Shown here: in pieces, positions 23,400-36,376 of the stretch
How positions within the stretch are numbered: the first letter of the stretch is position 1
How the letters are laid out: the number at the start of each line of letters is the position of its first letter
Source of the DNA: Corticium candelabrum
Lineage: Eukaryota; Porifera; Homoscleromorpha; Homosclerophorida; Plakinidae
NCBI RefSeq assembly: GCF_963422355.1
Contig: NC_085089.1
Location: 5,261,779-5,325,778 of the forward strand
Length of the DNA: 64,000 nt
Reading direction: 5' to 3'
Translations under genes and position numbers: made by a program
Notes under the pieces: generated by a model
Database searches by the model: none
Told to the model about the DNA's origin: nothing
Seen by the model: the letters and a program-made list of their open reading frames with translations, nothing else

Positions 23400-23935
23400 T
23401 TTTAAACTATATTAAAAGAATCCATGTCATAGCTAAACAAAGCTAACTTATCTACTATCAATTTAGCATTGTGCTGCCAAAGCTTACATGACAACTGTTC
23501 GTGTAAATTACATAAAGTTCTACTAAAGTCAATCCGTTGAACAGAGATGTTTTCTTCGCAGTGGATTCCAGAACCTCCAGGCTGTGCATTGACCACACTC
23601 CATAAGTTTCAACTATTAGAGGATAGAAAATCCCCCCTGTAGCTGCAACGTTCTCATTATGTCGAAGATCTTTCTCACATTCCCCAGCTTCAGCAGCCAC
23701 ACCTGCTTTACTTGCAGCGTTGATAATGTGAGAAGGGCCGAATGAATTCCTGACCGACACATCGAAATAGGCAGGTTTGCCCTGAGAGAAATCAGGGTGA
23801 TAAACATCACCCAGTCTATCAAAGGACAGAGTCGAGCATCCTTGTTCACGACGTGTACCAGCATTTTCCTTCAAGAGACAGTGGTAGATAACATCACATA
23901 CAGCATCATGACGTTTAATTCTCAACGGTCCGCAA
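23400..23935 (-). pseudogene. Fragment of a retroelement-associated C-terminal domain
   Basis: The minus strand reads [18 protein letters not shown], then GDVYHPDFSQGKPAYFDVSV, then EKDLRHNENVAATGGIFYPLIVETYGVWS. A frameshift follows near 23520, after which the conserved NLHEQLSCKLWQHNAKLIV appears in another frame. I recall this domain as repeated in sponge and coral genomes next to reverse transcriptases; that link is memory, not shown here. It is truncated at the upstream side by a TG/TA microsatellite, and no reverse transcriptase is adjacent. A second remnant is at 50110-50200. Confidence 0.6.
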
Positions 23936-23938
23936 CCA

Positions 23939-24154
<216 letters not shown>

Positions 24155-24158
<4 letters not shown>

Positions 24159-25685
24159 GTCTCCTCGGATACGAAGAGATTAAAGATAAACGCCTACTTT
24201 ATTAGTCAAGTAAGTCGCGGGTTACTTCGGTATTTTGCAACAATCAGTGCGGCTGTGGTGTAACATAGGCATGAGGCAACCGAGAGTTGTTACAGTTGGG
24301 TAGCAGCAGTAAAGCTATGTGATCTAGATCTTTTCATTTACATGCCCCTATAAATCATGTAAAGCAACGAAGTACAAGTAAATGTACAAAGATTCATAGA
24401 CTTGATGAGTTGTTTATTTATATATAAAGCCTAACTGTTAGTTTTGTTGCCGACCTAGTTGGTCTGGTCACGTGACTAATCGAAGTGTCAGTGTCTAATT
24501 GATATTAACAAAATAACTTAGTAAATTTTGAGGTTTTTAGTGGTAGCTATTTTTAGCTATATAGAGAGACAAGCTGACCAAACAACAGCGACGTTTTACT
24601 ACGAAGACTCATGCATGCAGAGGAACCCGTGACGGCAAGACGGCAGATGTTCGTACAGTATCCTCCAGCTTCACTGTCACGGTTTTACTTCTATCATATC
24701 TCACAGTCCCTTCTCATCAGCGGAAGCAGCGCGCAACTTACGTAAAATTGGTCTCAGCAAAATCTAGGCTATCACAGCGAAATGAGCTTCTATATCATTA
24801 GAGTCATGCATGCAGCACCGCAAGAATTCGTGAACTTGGCAAGTCTACTACTATCGACATCGACTTGCCCGACGCTCCCATCCTCCACAATGTTTCATTG
24901 CTGCTGTTCTTACCTTAATTGACAAGATCCTCATCCGTCTACACGAGTTGTCTGTACGAATTAGCTACACGAGACAAGCGAAGTGTGTCCCATGAATGCA
25001 TGGTCCTCAAAACAGTGTAAAACAAAATACTGTGTAAATTGTCACCCATATATTTACCCAAGGCCCGGATATCCGGGTTAAGGGTGTAGTCGTCGTCTGG
25101 CCGACCATACGTACGTATGTATAGACGACCGTACTTTCTACTCGATGAGCGCAAATGCAAATGAAGATATTCCGACCAATAGACGAGAAGTGGTGTCATT
25201 ACCGACCAATACGAACGTGATGTCACTCCACCTCTCTTAATTTGTTTGGTAGCTGTCTATAGAGAGCGAAGGTGCTGGATTCAGGTGCCATGTGGTTCGT
25301 GTATAGCTGTACCTGCATGACTTGTAACATTTGCTTGTTCCACAGTGTTTCTGCATAGTGGTTTTGCATGCAGCTTGAATTTTCGGTGAACGTAGCTGAG
25401 CGGCCGCGGTGCTGTTGCAAAAATCACAGAAATTTGACGCTCCACGGGAATTTGCGGAGGAACGAGCATTGTCCACGACAGCGCGTCTGTTTGTCGTTCG
25501 AAGCGCCTGACCCGTAATTATGCAAGTCTGGAGACGAGTTACACTCTAAGTGACTCTTTGCACCTTGTTTTAGTTAAAATGCATTGAAAACCTTCCATAG
25601 CCGAGACAAGTGGGTTGGGCTAGAACCTCAGTAGGCAAAACATTATCACGTGACGAGATAGCACTGTACTGCTTCTCTATTCATT
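24155..25685. other. Intergenic, no gene seen
   Basis: No splice-supported exon or recognisable protein. Short open frames on either strand lack similarity. Confidence 0.5.
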
Positions 25686-25686
25686 T

Positions 25687-25806
25687 AGCCTCGTACCAGA
25701 CTCTCTCGCGCCGTCGTGCCCGGTTCCCGTATAAAAAGACAACGTCGGAGATGTCGTGTCATACGGGAACTGGGCACGTCGGCGCGAGAGGGTCTGGTAC
25801 GAGGCT
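25687..25806. repeat. 120-bp near-perfect palindromic element
   Basis: Arms of about 46 bp start agcctcgtaccagactctct and end agagggtctggtacgaggct, with only about three mismatches and a loop of about 28 bp. The terminal motif resembles the shorter fold-backs at 2207 and 17756. Confidence 0.85.
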
Positions 25807-25809
25807 AAC

Positions 25810-26438
25810 ATATTTATACTTTGCACTTGTTTGACGACAATAATATTCATGGTCGCTGTATTCGTACCACATCTCGAATTTGTTTGCTTTCCAACATTGG
25901 TCCACTGTCTAGTGCAAGTTAAAAACAAATAACCAAATATGTGAAAACGTGACAGCCTAGACCATTAGTTCCCTGCATAGAAAGGCATCATGATGATTAA
26001 ACCATGCACTGCCGCGGCCTTCGTGGCTAAAGTCGAATCGACATCTAGACAATGACATTATGTCGAAATACTACTCGATGGGATATTATAAATAAGGCTC
26101 CTATTAGTTGCATGTCTGTTTCACATCACCCGCCCGCATCCGAACGACAGGACCGCACTGATTTCATCATTACGCCATTATTCATGTAATGCGAATGTGC
26201 AATACGACCGGGGCACATGGCATACGTCTGAACTATCTTCCGTGTCTCATTTCTTTTATTTGTGCGATGTTTGCTCTTCTTATCTACACGGTTTACTGGA
26301 AATCTTCAAGAAAGAACTTGAGGACCAGAACCAAACACAAACCGTCCAATAGTTGTTAAAGTCACTCTAGCTGTCATTCGCATGATGGTGTCTAGAGCTT
26401 GTATTACCTCTTGTTGCCGTGGATGCTGATCTGTTGTG

Positions 26439-26440
<2 letters not shown>
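25810..26440. other. Intergenic, no gene seen
   Basis: Nothing supportable beyond short open frames. Confidence 0.5.
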
Positions 26441-26442
<2 letters not shown>

Positions 26443-26505
<63 letters not shown>

Positions 26506-27548
26506 GAGGTGTCTGTCTGTCTGTCTGTCTGTGTGTTCGTCTGTTGAAGCGTTTCTCAAAAACGGCGAGTCTGATCTCAACCGAATTTGGCTCGCGCACG
26601 CCGAATTCATTCGCATCGAAAGTGAGATTGTGGTCGTCTTCCTGACTTCTCCCACGACGACGCGATTTCCTGCCGATCGCACTCGCTTCCGCTCGCGCGT
26701 AAATATCTCTGGAACGGCGCATCGTATCTCCACCGAATTTAGACTGCCCGTTCCTGACGTCAGACGGTAGGCGCCGACCGTGTCGTTTATTGCGGGCGAC
26801 GCTGGGAAACGGAAGATATTTTGCTGATATCCGGGTCTTGAAAAAATACGCCCACAGTCGTTTGCCAGTCTACGACCGTCGAAGAGCTGCCGTGTTTAAT
26901 GCACCTGTTCCCCCAAAACGCTAGCAACGTCTTCGAAGAGACGACGTTCAACGGGACTATCGAAATGGCGAGAGTCGGCATTCGTTATATACGGGGAACG
27001 AATTATCCGGGTAAGTATTGCACGTGACTTGCACGTTACGGAATTCACGTCGAAATTATAGATGCCAGGTTCGATACACCTGTTCTCCGCAACGGGACTG
27101 TCGAAATGGCTTCAACGAGATCAATAATCCAATCAACGGGATTTTTTGAAACTGAACACGTGTCGAATAGATGCCAAGTTTGATACAGCTGTTCCTCGCA
27201 ACGGCAGCAACGTCCAAGTCGAAATGGCTTCAACCAATTGCTAATCCAATCAACGGGCTTTTAGAAACGGCAATTGAACGGGATATAACTATGAATGAGA
27301 ATTCTGTCTGGCTGCTACTAGACGGTAAAAGCACTTACACCACGGCTAATTAGTGACAGTAAACGGTTCTCTATACAGACTGTACGTGACCTGGCTACAC
27401 CTCCTCTGCCTCTCCAACCATCAAACGCATTTTTAGATACTTTCTGCCATAATCTCTACCTATACCTGTCTGTCTGTCATTAATAGCAGACAGTGTCTGC
27501 AAATCAATAATTTGTGTGGTTAGACTATTACCCGGGCGAAGCCGGGCA
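26443..27548. mobile_element. Possible Helitron-like non-autonomous element
   Basis: It begins with a TA tract (26443-26500), then gtctgtctgtctgtctgtct and a GC-richer body. It ends near a strong hairpin, acccgggcgaagccgggc at 27530-27547. The combination of a TATA(AA)-CTGT start and a GC hairpin end is reminiscent of invertebrate Helitron/Helentron copies. A CTRR end was not found and no Rep/helicase is present. Two to three imperfect units of about 110 bp, sharing gtcgaaatggcttcaac and aatccaatcaacggg, lie at about 26890-27260. Confidence 0.35.
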
Positions 27549-27549
27549 T

Positions 27550-30290
27550 TGGAGCTTTATTAATACGTGCCCACTGACTTCCGGTGTCACATGTACATAA
27601 TGAATAATGGTAATAACCCCCCTGCGTCAGTTTGAGAAAGCCTGGGTGATGTGAAACAGACATGCAACAAATACGGACCTAATAGGCGTGGTGATGTGTA
27701 CAGTGGGAGCCCTATCGCTGCATGCACGCTACCGCGAACTAAAACGGAATAGTGAATACTAAGAAGTGCATGTATTGCCTAGGCAGTTTCTCGTGAAAAG
27801 ACGAAGGTCATCTGATTCCTGAATGCGTGCACGATCGAAGCCACCCAACACGACGGATGCATTCCAGCAAGTACAACATTCCACCAGTAAGTGTTCCACA
27901 TATTCTGTGAAAATAACTGGTACGGTAGACCCTGTACAATCCGGTAAGAGAAATGTTTCTCGCCGTCTGCCTTGTCCTTCCTTAGTTAGACGTCTAGAAA
28001 ATCACTTGTCACAATGCTGTAATTGTTCTGATATCAACTCAGGGTTACCGGCTGTCTGTCATGCATGCGTCTGTATATACATCATGAAGGCAACCATAAT
28101 GTAGTATAGTCTCACATAGCAGGGACGTAGGCCACGGTTTTGAAAACGGGGTTTCCTACCAGTCCGAGGCATAATCCTTGATGAGTCAATTTCCAGACTA
28201 TGTATGATAACCTAACGGCTCAGAACAAGCTTAGACAGACTGCTATAGGTATAATACTATATTGAGAACGTATTTTTGCACGATACGAAATGGGCCTGCA
28301 ACGCCCAAGAAACATGTATGTCTGGCTACGCCACTGCATGATATCCAGGCGTAAAATGTTTTTGATGTTTGAGGGCAAACACGTACACACTATGGCATTC
28401 GGGAGTACGACAGGAAAATTCTTGGAAGTCATGGCCCCTTCCACCCACAAGGTTCCTCTACGTCTTAGTGTATCAGACGAACTATTTACAACTGGAATCC
28501 CCACAGGCAGCGGACAAGCACGTTGAGAGCAAAATCGGCTAGCTACAAAGCGACTGAGAAACAATCCAGCAAGTTCAGGTAGTTCCCGGCAAAGTTTCGT
28601 TTCTTTTTCAATTCTGGAGACAACCGAAGCAAGATTTATCTATAATTTTTTTCAGACGGACAATTTAGAGCGAGTCAGAAAGACGTACCAAAAATCTTCA
28701 TTGTAAAATTCCAAGAAGTCTCTTTTTCGAGAAGTTACTCTAGCAATGCAAGACGTAGCTGTATTGAGCATGTGCTAAACTTGATGCACGTCGAGTTAGA
28801 TTTACAATAAGTGCATGTGTGTTTGAACTATTGTCATCTTGACAAACAGACAACGGACTGAGAAACAGACACACGTAAAAAAGCCTTTCAAAGACTACTC
28901 GGACACAGTAAACAGTAAAGTAAGACATCGTTTAGCATACGCCCCTGTATTCGCGCTCCTATTTAATTAGAGAGACGTCACCGTCATTCTCTAGACAATG
29001 TCTGTAACATCACTTCCACAAGAATGGCTCGTCTTTTAGGATAGAACACGACTAACAGAACTCCACAATGAATGCACCTTACACAACAAAAATTTCGACT
29101 ACTATAGGATGTATTTACTTATAATTTGACAGACGTGGTACGGTCACTGCGAAGCCAAATCTTATACTTTCAACAACAAGAGCGAAGCTCTTTCATAAAC
29201 CACATATGCAGACCATCACATGCATGCACTAATATAGCAACAGTCTAGCAATAGCATCTCTCATTACTCATGTAACTTAACTAGTCTTCAATTAGTACGT
29301 GGGATTGATTCACTATGTAACATGCTTCAGTCTGCATGCCCAAAACTGAACTAGCGACACGCTACACTACTGTATACCCATAGAAATGCATAAATCTTTC
29401 TGTTCGTCACTCTTCCACTTGAGATAATGAACCGCTCGTCGTCCCGACAAAGTCACCGTTATATAAATTACCGAAACAACAACAATGTATCTTACGTTTC
29501 GTGTGCACTAATTAACTAGAGGAATCGAGCCAGACGATGACTCACATGCATGTGGTATACACTGCACCCGCGGACATTTACTAATAATACTCTTTATAGT
29601 TACTCTGCGATCGTCCATAATCACTTTATATGATATAGAATTTGCGTTTGTAGCCACTTCTGTTAATCAAACTTGACGTGTACCGGTACTTGCGGTAGGA
29701 AAATCCGCGCCGTAGGCAAATATCTGCACCTTTTATTGTATAAAACCATAAATGTATACGTCAGAGATTTCTAAAATAACTGGGGGAAATGTAGTGTCCG
29801 CTTTGGTTGGACGAGATGCCGCGCATATCGTAACCGCACATCCCGAAGAGACTGTCTCTTCCTGTTTCACCTATTGCGACCACAAGCTGGCGACTGTTGA
29901 GACAGTCACGTGACGATACAGTGAGGCCTGAGAAGCCGACACCTTAATCATAGCAACCCTAGTGCGCAGCAAGGTTTATACATGCATGCATACACACTGT
30001 GACAAGTTACTTAGTCTCTAGGCACAGCACAAAAGGAACCACCACAGTTCTACTGATCCAATTGGAATCCCTACTAGCAACTATTGTTTCTTCCGTCGTA
30101 GACTAGAACGCGCAGTAAGAAGCTGCTTAAGTTAATGGCACACTATACAGATCAGTAATCACATGCATAGCAGCTGTATGCTAATTTCAACAAAAGACAT
30201 CCTATTGTTGCAAGGTTATACAGATCGTTTTAAGGCGATGATGTCATGCTAAGCATACCACTCAACGAAGCTGTGCATCTACTCTCGTCG
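27550..30290. other. Intergenic, mostly featureless
   Basis: A possible degenerate hAT-like remnant lies between about 28122 (cagggacgtaggccacgg) and 28339 (ctggctacgccactg). Otherwise no coding region, RNA gene or strong repeat was seen. Confidence 0.45.
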
Positions 30291-30292
30291 GC

Positions 30293-30299
30293 TATAAAA
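30293..30299 (+). promoter_or_regulatory. TATA box of the cystine-knot gene
   Basis: TATAAAA 60 bp upstream of the start codon at 30353. This predicts transcription start near 30323-30330 and a very short 5' leader. Among the genes here, this is the only one where I saw a well-placed TATA box. Confidence 0.65.
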
Positions 30300-30352
30300 T
30301 CAGAAATCGCACTCTGTCGCCCCATTCTCACTCTCACAAAGCGAGCTATACA

Positions 30353-31062
30353 ATGGATTACTTCCATCTTCTCGTTCGACTCGCTCTTTTGTTTTTCTGC
30401 TACTCCAACAACGGTCACATCCATGCCAGCGCAAAAGCAATGCCATCAAATACATCGTCGGATTCGATGTCATCGCATTTTCTGCACGACGAACATCAAC
30501 AAACACAAGCCGCTTCGAACAAAACATCGTACCCATCCGACGTCTCGTCCAAAATCTTCGACAGCAGCGACGACAGCTCCGATGCCGAGAGACCGACTCG
30601 AAAACGCAACTTCGCTCGCGTCGTTCACACAGCAACGTGGGATCCAAACATGCAGACGTCTAACAAAAATCGGGAAAATTTCCAGTCAACTAAAAGTGCC
30701 GGTCTGCAGACAAATGACTGCGCTCCTGCACGATACCAGGTGACTGTTAGTCATCTCAACTGTACAAAGCACTTAATCACTCTGGTTCGACTCTTTTCCC
30801 ATGCACAACCATACGGCATCATAATTTTTGTGACTCTGTTGTACAGATATGCTCCGGCGGTTGCAAAAGCTACTCGTATCCCAGCCAGGCATCGTTCGTG
30901 TACAAACATCGGAAAAATATCCACAACTTCTGTAGCTGCTGTTGGACCACAGACGTAAAGAAAGTTCCGTACACCATACAGTGCCAAATTGAAAAACGAG
31001 TACACCGCAAGACCGTCTATATTCCAGTCGCCAAAAAGTGTGCATGCCGTCCGTGCATGTAA
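30353..31062 (+). CDS. Secreted cystine-knot (CTCK-like) protein, 2 exons
   Basis: Exons 30353-30739 and 30847-31062, phase 0, intron 107 nt (gtgact..acag); 200 aa. The N-terminus MDYFHLLVRLALLFFCYS is a signal peptide. A polar Ser/Asp-rich middle contains a basic RPTRKR site (furin-like). The last 75 residues form a cystine knot: a first Cys in NDCAPARYQ, then CSGGC (C-x-G-x-C), FCSCC, IQC and CACRPC (C-x-C plus C). This is the layout of CTCK domains in von Willebrand factor, mucins, bursicon and norrin-type ligands; FCSCCWTTDVKKVPYTIQC is closest to the vWF/mucin type. It is probably a secreted dimeric ligand or matrix protein (inference). No orthologue is assigned. AATAAA occurs at 31676. 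Confidence 0.85.
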
Positions 31063-32303
31063 TTTGGACTTGAACCAGAGAGCAACAATTTCAAGTACAA
31101 GTAAAGAAATGACACTATTTTGGCAACAGAAACAGCAAGAGTAGATTACGGTTAGACTGTACTGCGATATTTACTTTTACATGACCGTTGTCAAGAAACA
31201 TAAATTATAACAATGTGAAGTATGCTGTTCAATTCCGGTGGTGACACGAAAACGATGGGGTTTCGTCTGTAATTTCATTAACGCCTATCTTAGTACATCA
31301 CATCAAACTAGAGAGTTTCTTGTAACTGACGAAACCGTATAGACACAAAGCTTAAGATGCAGAGTGAAATCATGCGGTTAATTAACGCAACAGTCTAGTA
31401 CCCAACTTAATCGTATTCACAATACTTTTAGAGCTACAATTGCAGCCGCTCCCAAACGCTACTAATCTATCAGATTTGTCCAGCACTAAGTCGTACTGCT
31501 TTCGCAATTCGATAGAATTCTTTAGCTAACAAGCAGCAAGCATTGCTACGGGATTCTGTAAACCCAATCATTTAGTGCCACCTGAAGAGATTTACAGACC
31601 AAATATTGTGATATGAGATACAGGTGACACAATGATGCAAAGGCATAAGGTAGAGCAACAGAAACAAATATCACAAATAAACATCACTGCTGGTGGCTTA
31701 ACAGCCAAATCGCACACAATCTAGTCAAAGCACCTAAAGAAGCATTACCAAATCATCACCCTTTGTTACTAATCTTAATCAGTAAAGAAAGATCTCGTTC
31801 AGCTGAGACTGCCCATGGCAGTAAAGTTCGCGTTGTTCAAATGATTTAGTGTAAAGACTTGACTGAGTGAACCTAAGTTACTAGATACATCTGACTACAG
31901 TTTACTCTTTGAGCTTAGATGTATTGTAACTGAGATGTTGTGTATTGCTACCTTAGTGAAAAAAGTACTGTCCAGTGTACATGTGCATGTATGCAATACA
32001 CATGCACTTCAATAAAGTGAGTTTAGTAAAAGTACTAAGAAACTTGACCTATGAAAGTACATAACTAAAAATTTTAGTACACATGAGTCATGATGTAGAT
32101 GACAGATAGACAGATGCAATTGTGTAATATATATGGCACATACCCATGATACTGTACCATTACATGACCAAACTCTCTGATTCGTGACATTTACCCAACC
32201 ATCTCAACATTTATCGAGTAATACATCACTCTACATAAAAATGTTCACCTATCACATATAGTAACGTAAATGCAGTGTTCAAAATTTCCCACATTATTAC
32301 ATA
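31063..32303. other. 3' region between convergent genes
   Basis: Lies between the plus-strand cystine-knot gene and the minus-strand ADSL stop. It holds candidate AATAAA signals for the plus gene at 31676-31681 and near 32011. No coding region seen. Confidence 0.55.
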
Positions 32304-35300
32304 TTACACATTTATACTGGCTCTTCCTTCAAGAATGTCTTGGTATGGAGCTAAAGCAGGATAGACTTCTTCTTTCAAAAACCTTCCTACCTACGCCATT
32401 GAACACACACCCACCCACCCACAACAGAAACAGTAAGTATCACTTACTGTCAATATGAAACCAATGATGGAACACAACCTGTTCTGCTGCTCTTCCAGTG
32501 AATGATGATGGGTCGAGAAGTTTGTCCAGTTTATCGTGAATGGGAGAAAAGTATGAAGAAGAACCGATTCGATCCATCAAATCATTTTCTTTCCCGTGAC
32601 GTTTAACTTGATCGCCTGCGGCCTGAGACAGAACACGAATGTGCTCATGACATTCCTAATCAAACCAAAATTCCAAGTAAGCAATCAAATATCCATTAGT
32701 GCCTTGATGCCAACCTGTCTGTTGGCTCCAGCTGTCACCATTCCCATAATGATATTTTCACTAACCATAAACGGTAGTTCTTGTTTGATATGCTTCTCAA
32801 TTACCTAGCATCCAGGTATAGTTCCAAATCTATACAAACTTTATTAGCTAAACAGGGCCGTGATAACCTTAGGGTAAACCACCATTCCTTCAAAGATATT
32901 CTGCAAAGTGTTCAAGATGATGTCCGCAGCAAGAAATGCTTGTGGTAAGCAAATGCGTCTACACACGAGTTATTATTGTCGTAATGATAAGCTGGCAATA
33001 CACGATATAATAGACACAAGACACAACTGACAAAATTTACTTCTACTGACAAAAACTTCTTGAAGTTCTACACTTAAATCAATTATGGTTTCTATTGTGA
33101 TGGACACAACAACGATACCAAATATTTTTCAAGTAATATTCTGCTATCCATTTGCTTTACACTGACATCACAACAGTGATATAGAAGAGAAAGGCAAAAC
33201 GCAGCCTTGCAAGAATTACCCTGGCGTAGTACAGCTAACGCTTGCATTGCACCTGTTAGCGTGAATTATTCACTGCACGAGTAACTGCATAATGCAGTAT
33301 GATTGTAAATCTGTATTGCCTCGATTACTGCAATAGAAATTGTAAAACAGCGTGAGCATCATACATTAATTTAAATCAAGCTACAACAACAGAGTCTTGC
33401 AAAATCATGAAGTACATCTCCTCCAGCTACGTGTTGACAGCTTGTATTACATTTCTCACAGTAAATTTAAGACCAAAAAACTGCTGAAATGAGTAGTTAT
33501 GGCCTCAAAATGACAAATAAAATAGAAATGAAATCCTTCACAGTTTCATTAACCTGTAATAATAGGTATCCTTCTCTTAGCTGCATAAAAAGAGATGCAC
33601 GACTTGCTGAAACAACAATTAACAAGCTAACATCAAAGTGTGTTATACACAGTCTCACAGTCTCAACCCGTAATATCGATTGACAAAATCTTGTAAACTC
33701 CTGTTCACTTATCACATCAAAACACTACAGCAACCAACCAAGTTGCTTTTAAAAAAACCCCGCTCTATTCTATCTAACAGTAAACAGCAGTCATTGCAAA
33801 CTAGATAATGCTGTAAATTTCACCTAACAAACATTGCATATATAACGGCAAGCTTAAATTGAAGGGCATAGACATAAAAATTGAAGAGAGACTGAATAAG
33901 CACCTAAAGACTGGGCAGTTACTACAATAAACAAATGCCTTTCTTTCAAGTATTGGTTGTAATTATTTATTATAGCATTGCTTGAATTAGGTAACAAAAT
34001 CGCTGATATCTGGTACTGGTAGCTTCCTATCTTCATGCAAAAATGCAAAGATTGCATAGTGGCAAGCCCACGATTGCAGCAACATGCACATACTTGTCAG
34101 TGCAATCAATGATAACATCCCAAAGCCAACTTTCATTTGGCAAGAAAACGGCAAGCTCAACTATTGGCATATAAATGCTGAAAAAAGTCAAACACTATCG
34201 ATAGGTAATAGCCCCTCACTTTTCGCATAATGTCTATGCCATTGAAATTAAACAGACCACTTGGTACACTGTCTATGACAGGAGCACTCAAATTCCTACT
34301 ATTTCCGCACTGAAACTCAGCTGTCAAAATTACAGGGTTAATTAAACTTCGTGATTACTAGTATTCAATTGTCCAAAGCTAGTAAAGAAAGAAAGAAAAG
34401 AAACTAAGCAAATGGAACATATGACTGCACTTGCCCATCTACACAAGTCTAAAAACCACAAAAAACAAATTACATTCAATCCTGTGACAATGTAATCACA
34501 AGGCAAAAAATTGATAGCCTGCAAGCAGGTCCTTCGAAATGCAAGCTCCCTATTCAATAAAAGATGCTCCTACATAACTGTATAACACTAAACTACTGAC
34601 AGTCAAGAAACGTGCAACCACAATGCCATATGGTTTGTCATGCAGTAGAAACCACAGACTTCACACTTGTTTGACATAAACCACTTAACGGCTTCTGATG
34701 CATACAAGTGCATTGTGATCAATCATACAATTTGAATTCTGTTTGGTTTACTGTTTTCAGTGTTGCATGGCCTCTAGCATGGTTACAGGGAGGAAGACAG
34801 TTTGTCCTTTCAATTTGCCTGCACTTGCCACAAAGACAAACTGATTAAGATAGCTACAAAGCTATAAATAAAAACAGGAAAGTAACCTACAACTAGATAC
34901 AATTGCAATTGATGCTGCCCTGACACAATAAACAGGTGCACTGTCTCTTAGTAGCCTGTCTGTAATCCCATCATGACCAGCTTAAAATAGGCAATTCAAT
35001 TACATAAGAGATGCTAATTATTGTAATCCTAACATTGTCAACACCAATCAACAAGAGTTTCACAGAGTGTGGCTGATGTTCAATGGGAGTAGAAGTGCTT
35101 ACAATTAGCTCCAAAGGCAACTGAGAACACAGCAGTGTTGTTCAGGCTTCACTGCCAATACATTTCTCTCTAATTAACAGCAAAGTTGATCTTATCCTAA
35201 GATAAGCAGCACCTTAAACAGCTACAACTTCAGATAGCTAATATACTTGATCACTTGAGGTCTTCAGAGTTCTCATACAAAGTATAGATATGCACTATTA

Positions 35301-36302
35301 TCTTGCACAATTCCTGAATGTCTGCTTTGTGCAACAATTCATGGGCTTGCATAAGAGTTAGGGTTAAAATTTACTTGAAAACATGGTAAGGCACTACTGC
35401 TGACTGATGTTTTCACCTCCAAGGGGAATATCTGGTATATTTGCAAGATTTGTACCCTATTTTTGAAAATACTAGAAATCTTTGGATTGAGAAATGGAGA
35501 TTCAGAGTTGACACAAACTATCATCTGTGCTTTGTGCATTTCTATCAGTGAGATCCCAATCCAACATCTCCTCACAAAGGTCACACAAAAACACAGTGGT
35601 TCTTGCTAACAATGTAGCTTGGTAATAAAAGACTAACAAATTACATCCACTAAAGTCTATATACTGCACTGCCTCTCTCCCTGAATTTGATTATAAGTCA
35701 TTGCCTGCCTAAACTGGCACCTACCACCTTCCTTTAAATCAGTGTTAAAACAGCAACAAAGATCAATAGCATCCACTCTGCCAACCTACAAATACTAAAT
35801 CAGTGATGAACACAGCCTCCAAGAAGTCCCAAATAAACCTCCAAAGTGCCGGCAGCCCCCTCGATGCATACCCCAGAGTATACTACACTGAGCACTTGGT
35901 CACTTGCTGCTTGTCTACTACTGTACCTGTAAACCTCTGCAATCACCAGGTTCTGATTGTTCTTCTAGGACCTTTGCATGTCATACCACATAATAACACA
36001 AAGTGTGTTACAAATCAACAACTATCTAACCGTAAAGAACCTCACTATGAAAATCACGACAGAATCTAAAAGCCACGCAACAGTAGCTTCTCTTTATGCA
36101 CCCCAACACATACACAGGTTTGACATTACTCACTGACATAAACCATGTAAAATTAAAGTACAAAAACATAGAATAAATAAGCCAAATACCAATGTGTATA
36201 ATGACAGTCAAACAAAAATAGTTTCACACACACGGTGCATGCACGCACCCATAAACATACACAACACACGTGCTTGCGTGTGTGCGTGCATTAGGTGCGT
36301 GC

Positions 36303-36376
<74 letters not shown>

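Noticed and set aside
30300-30647. Minus-strand open frames opposite the cystine-knot gene
   Set aside because: Mirror frames of the real exon; no similarity or splice context.
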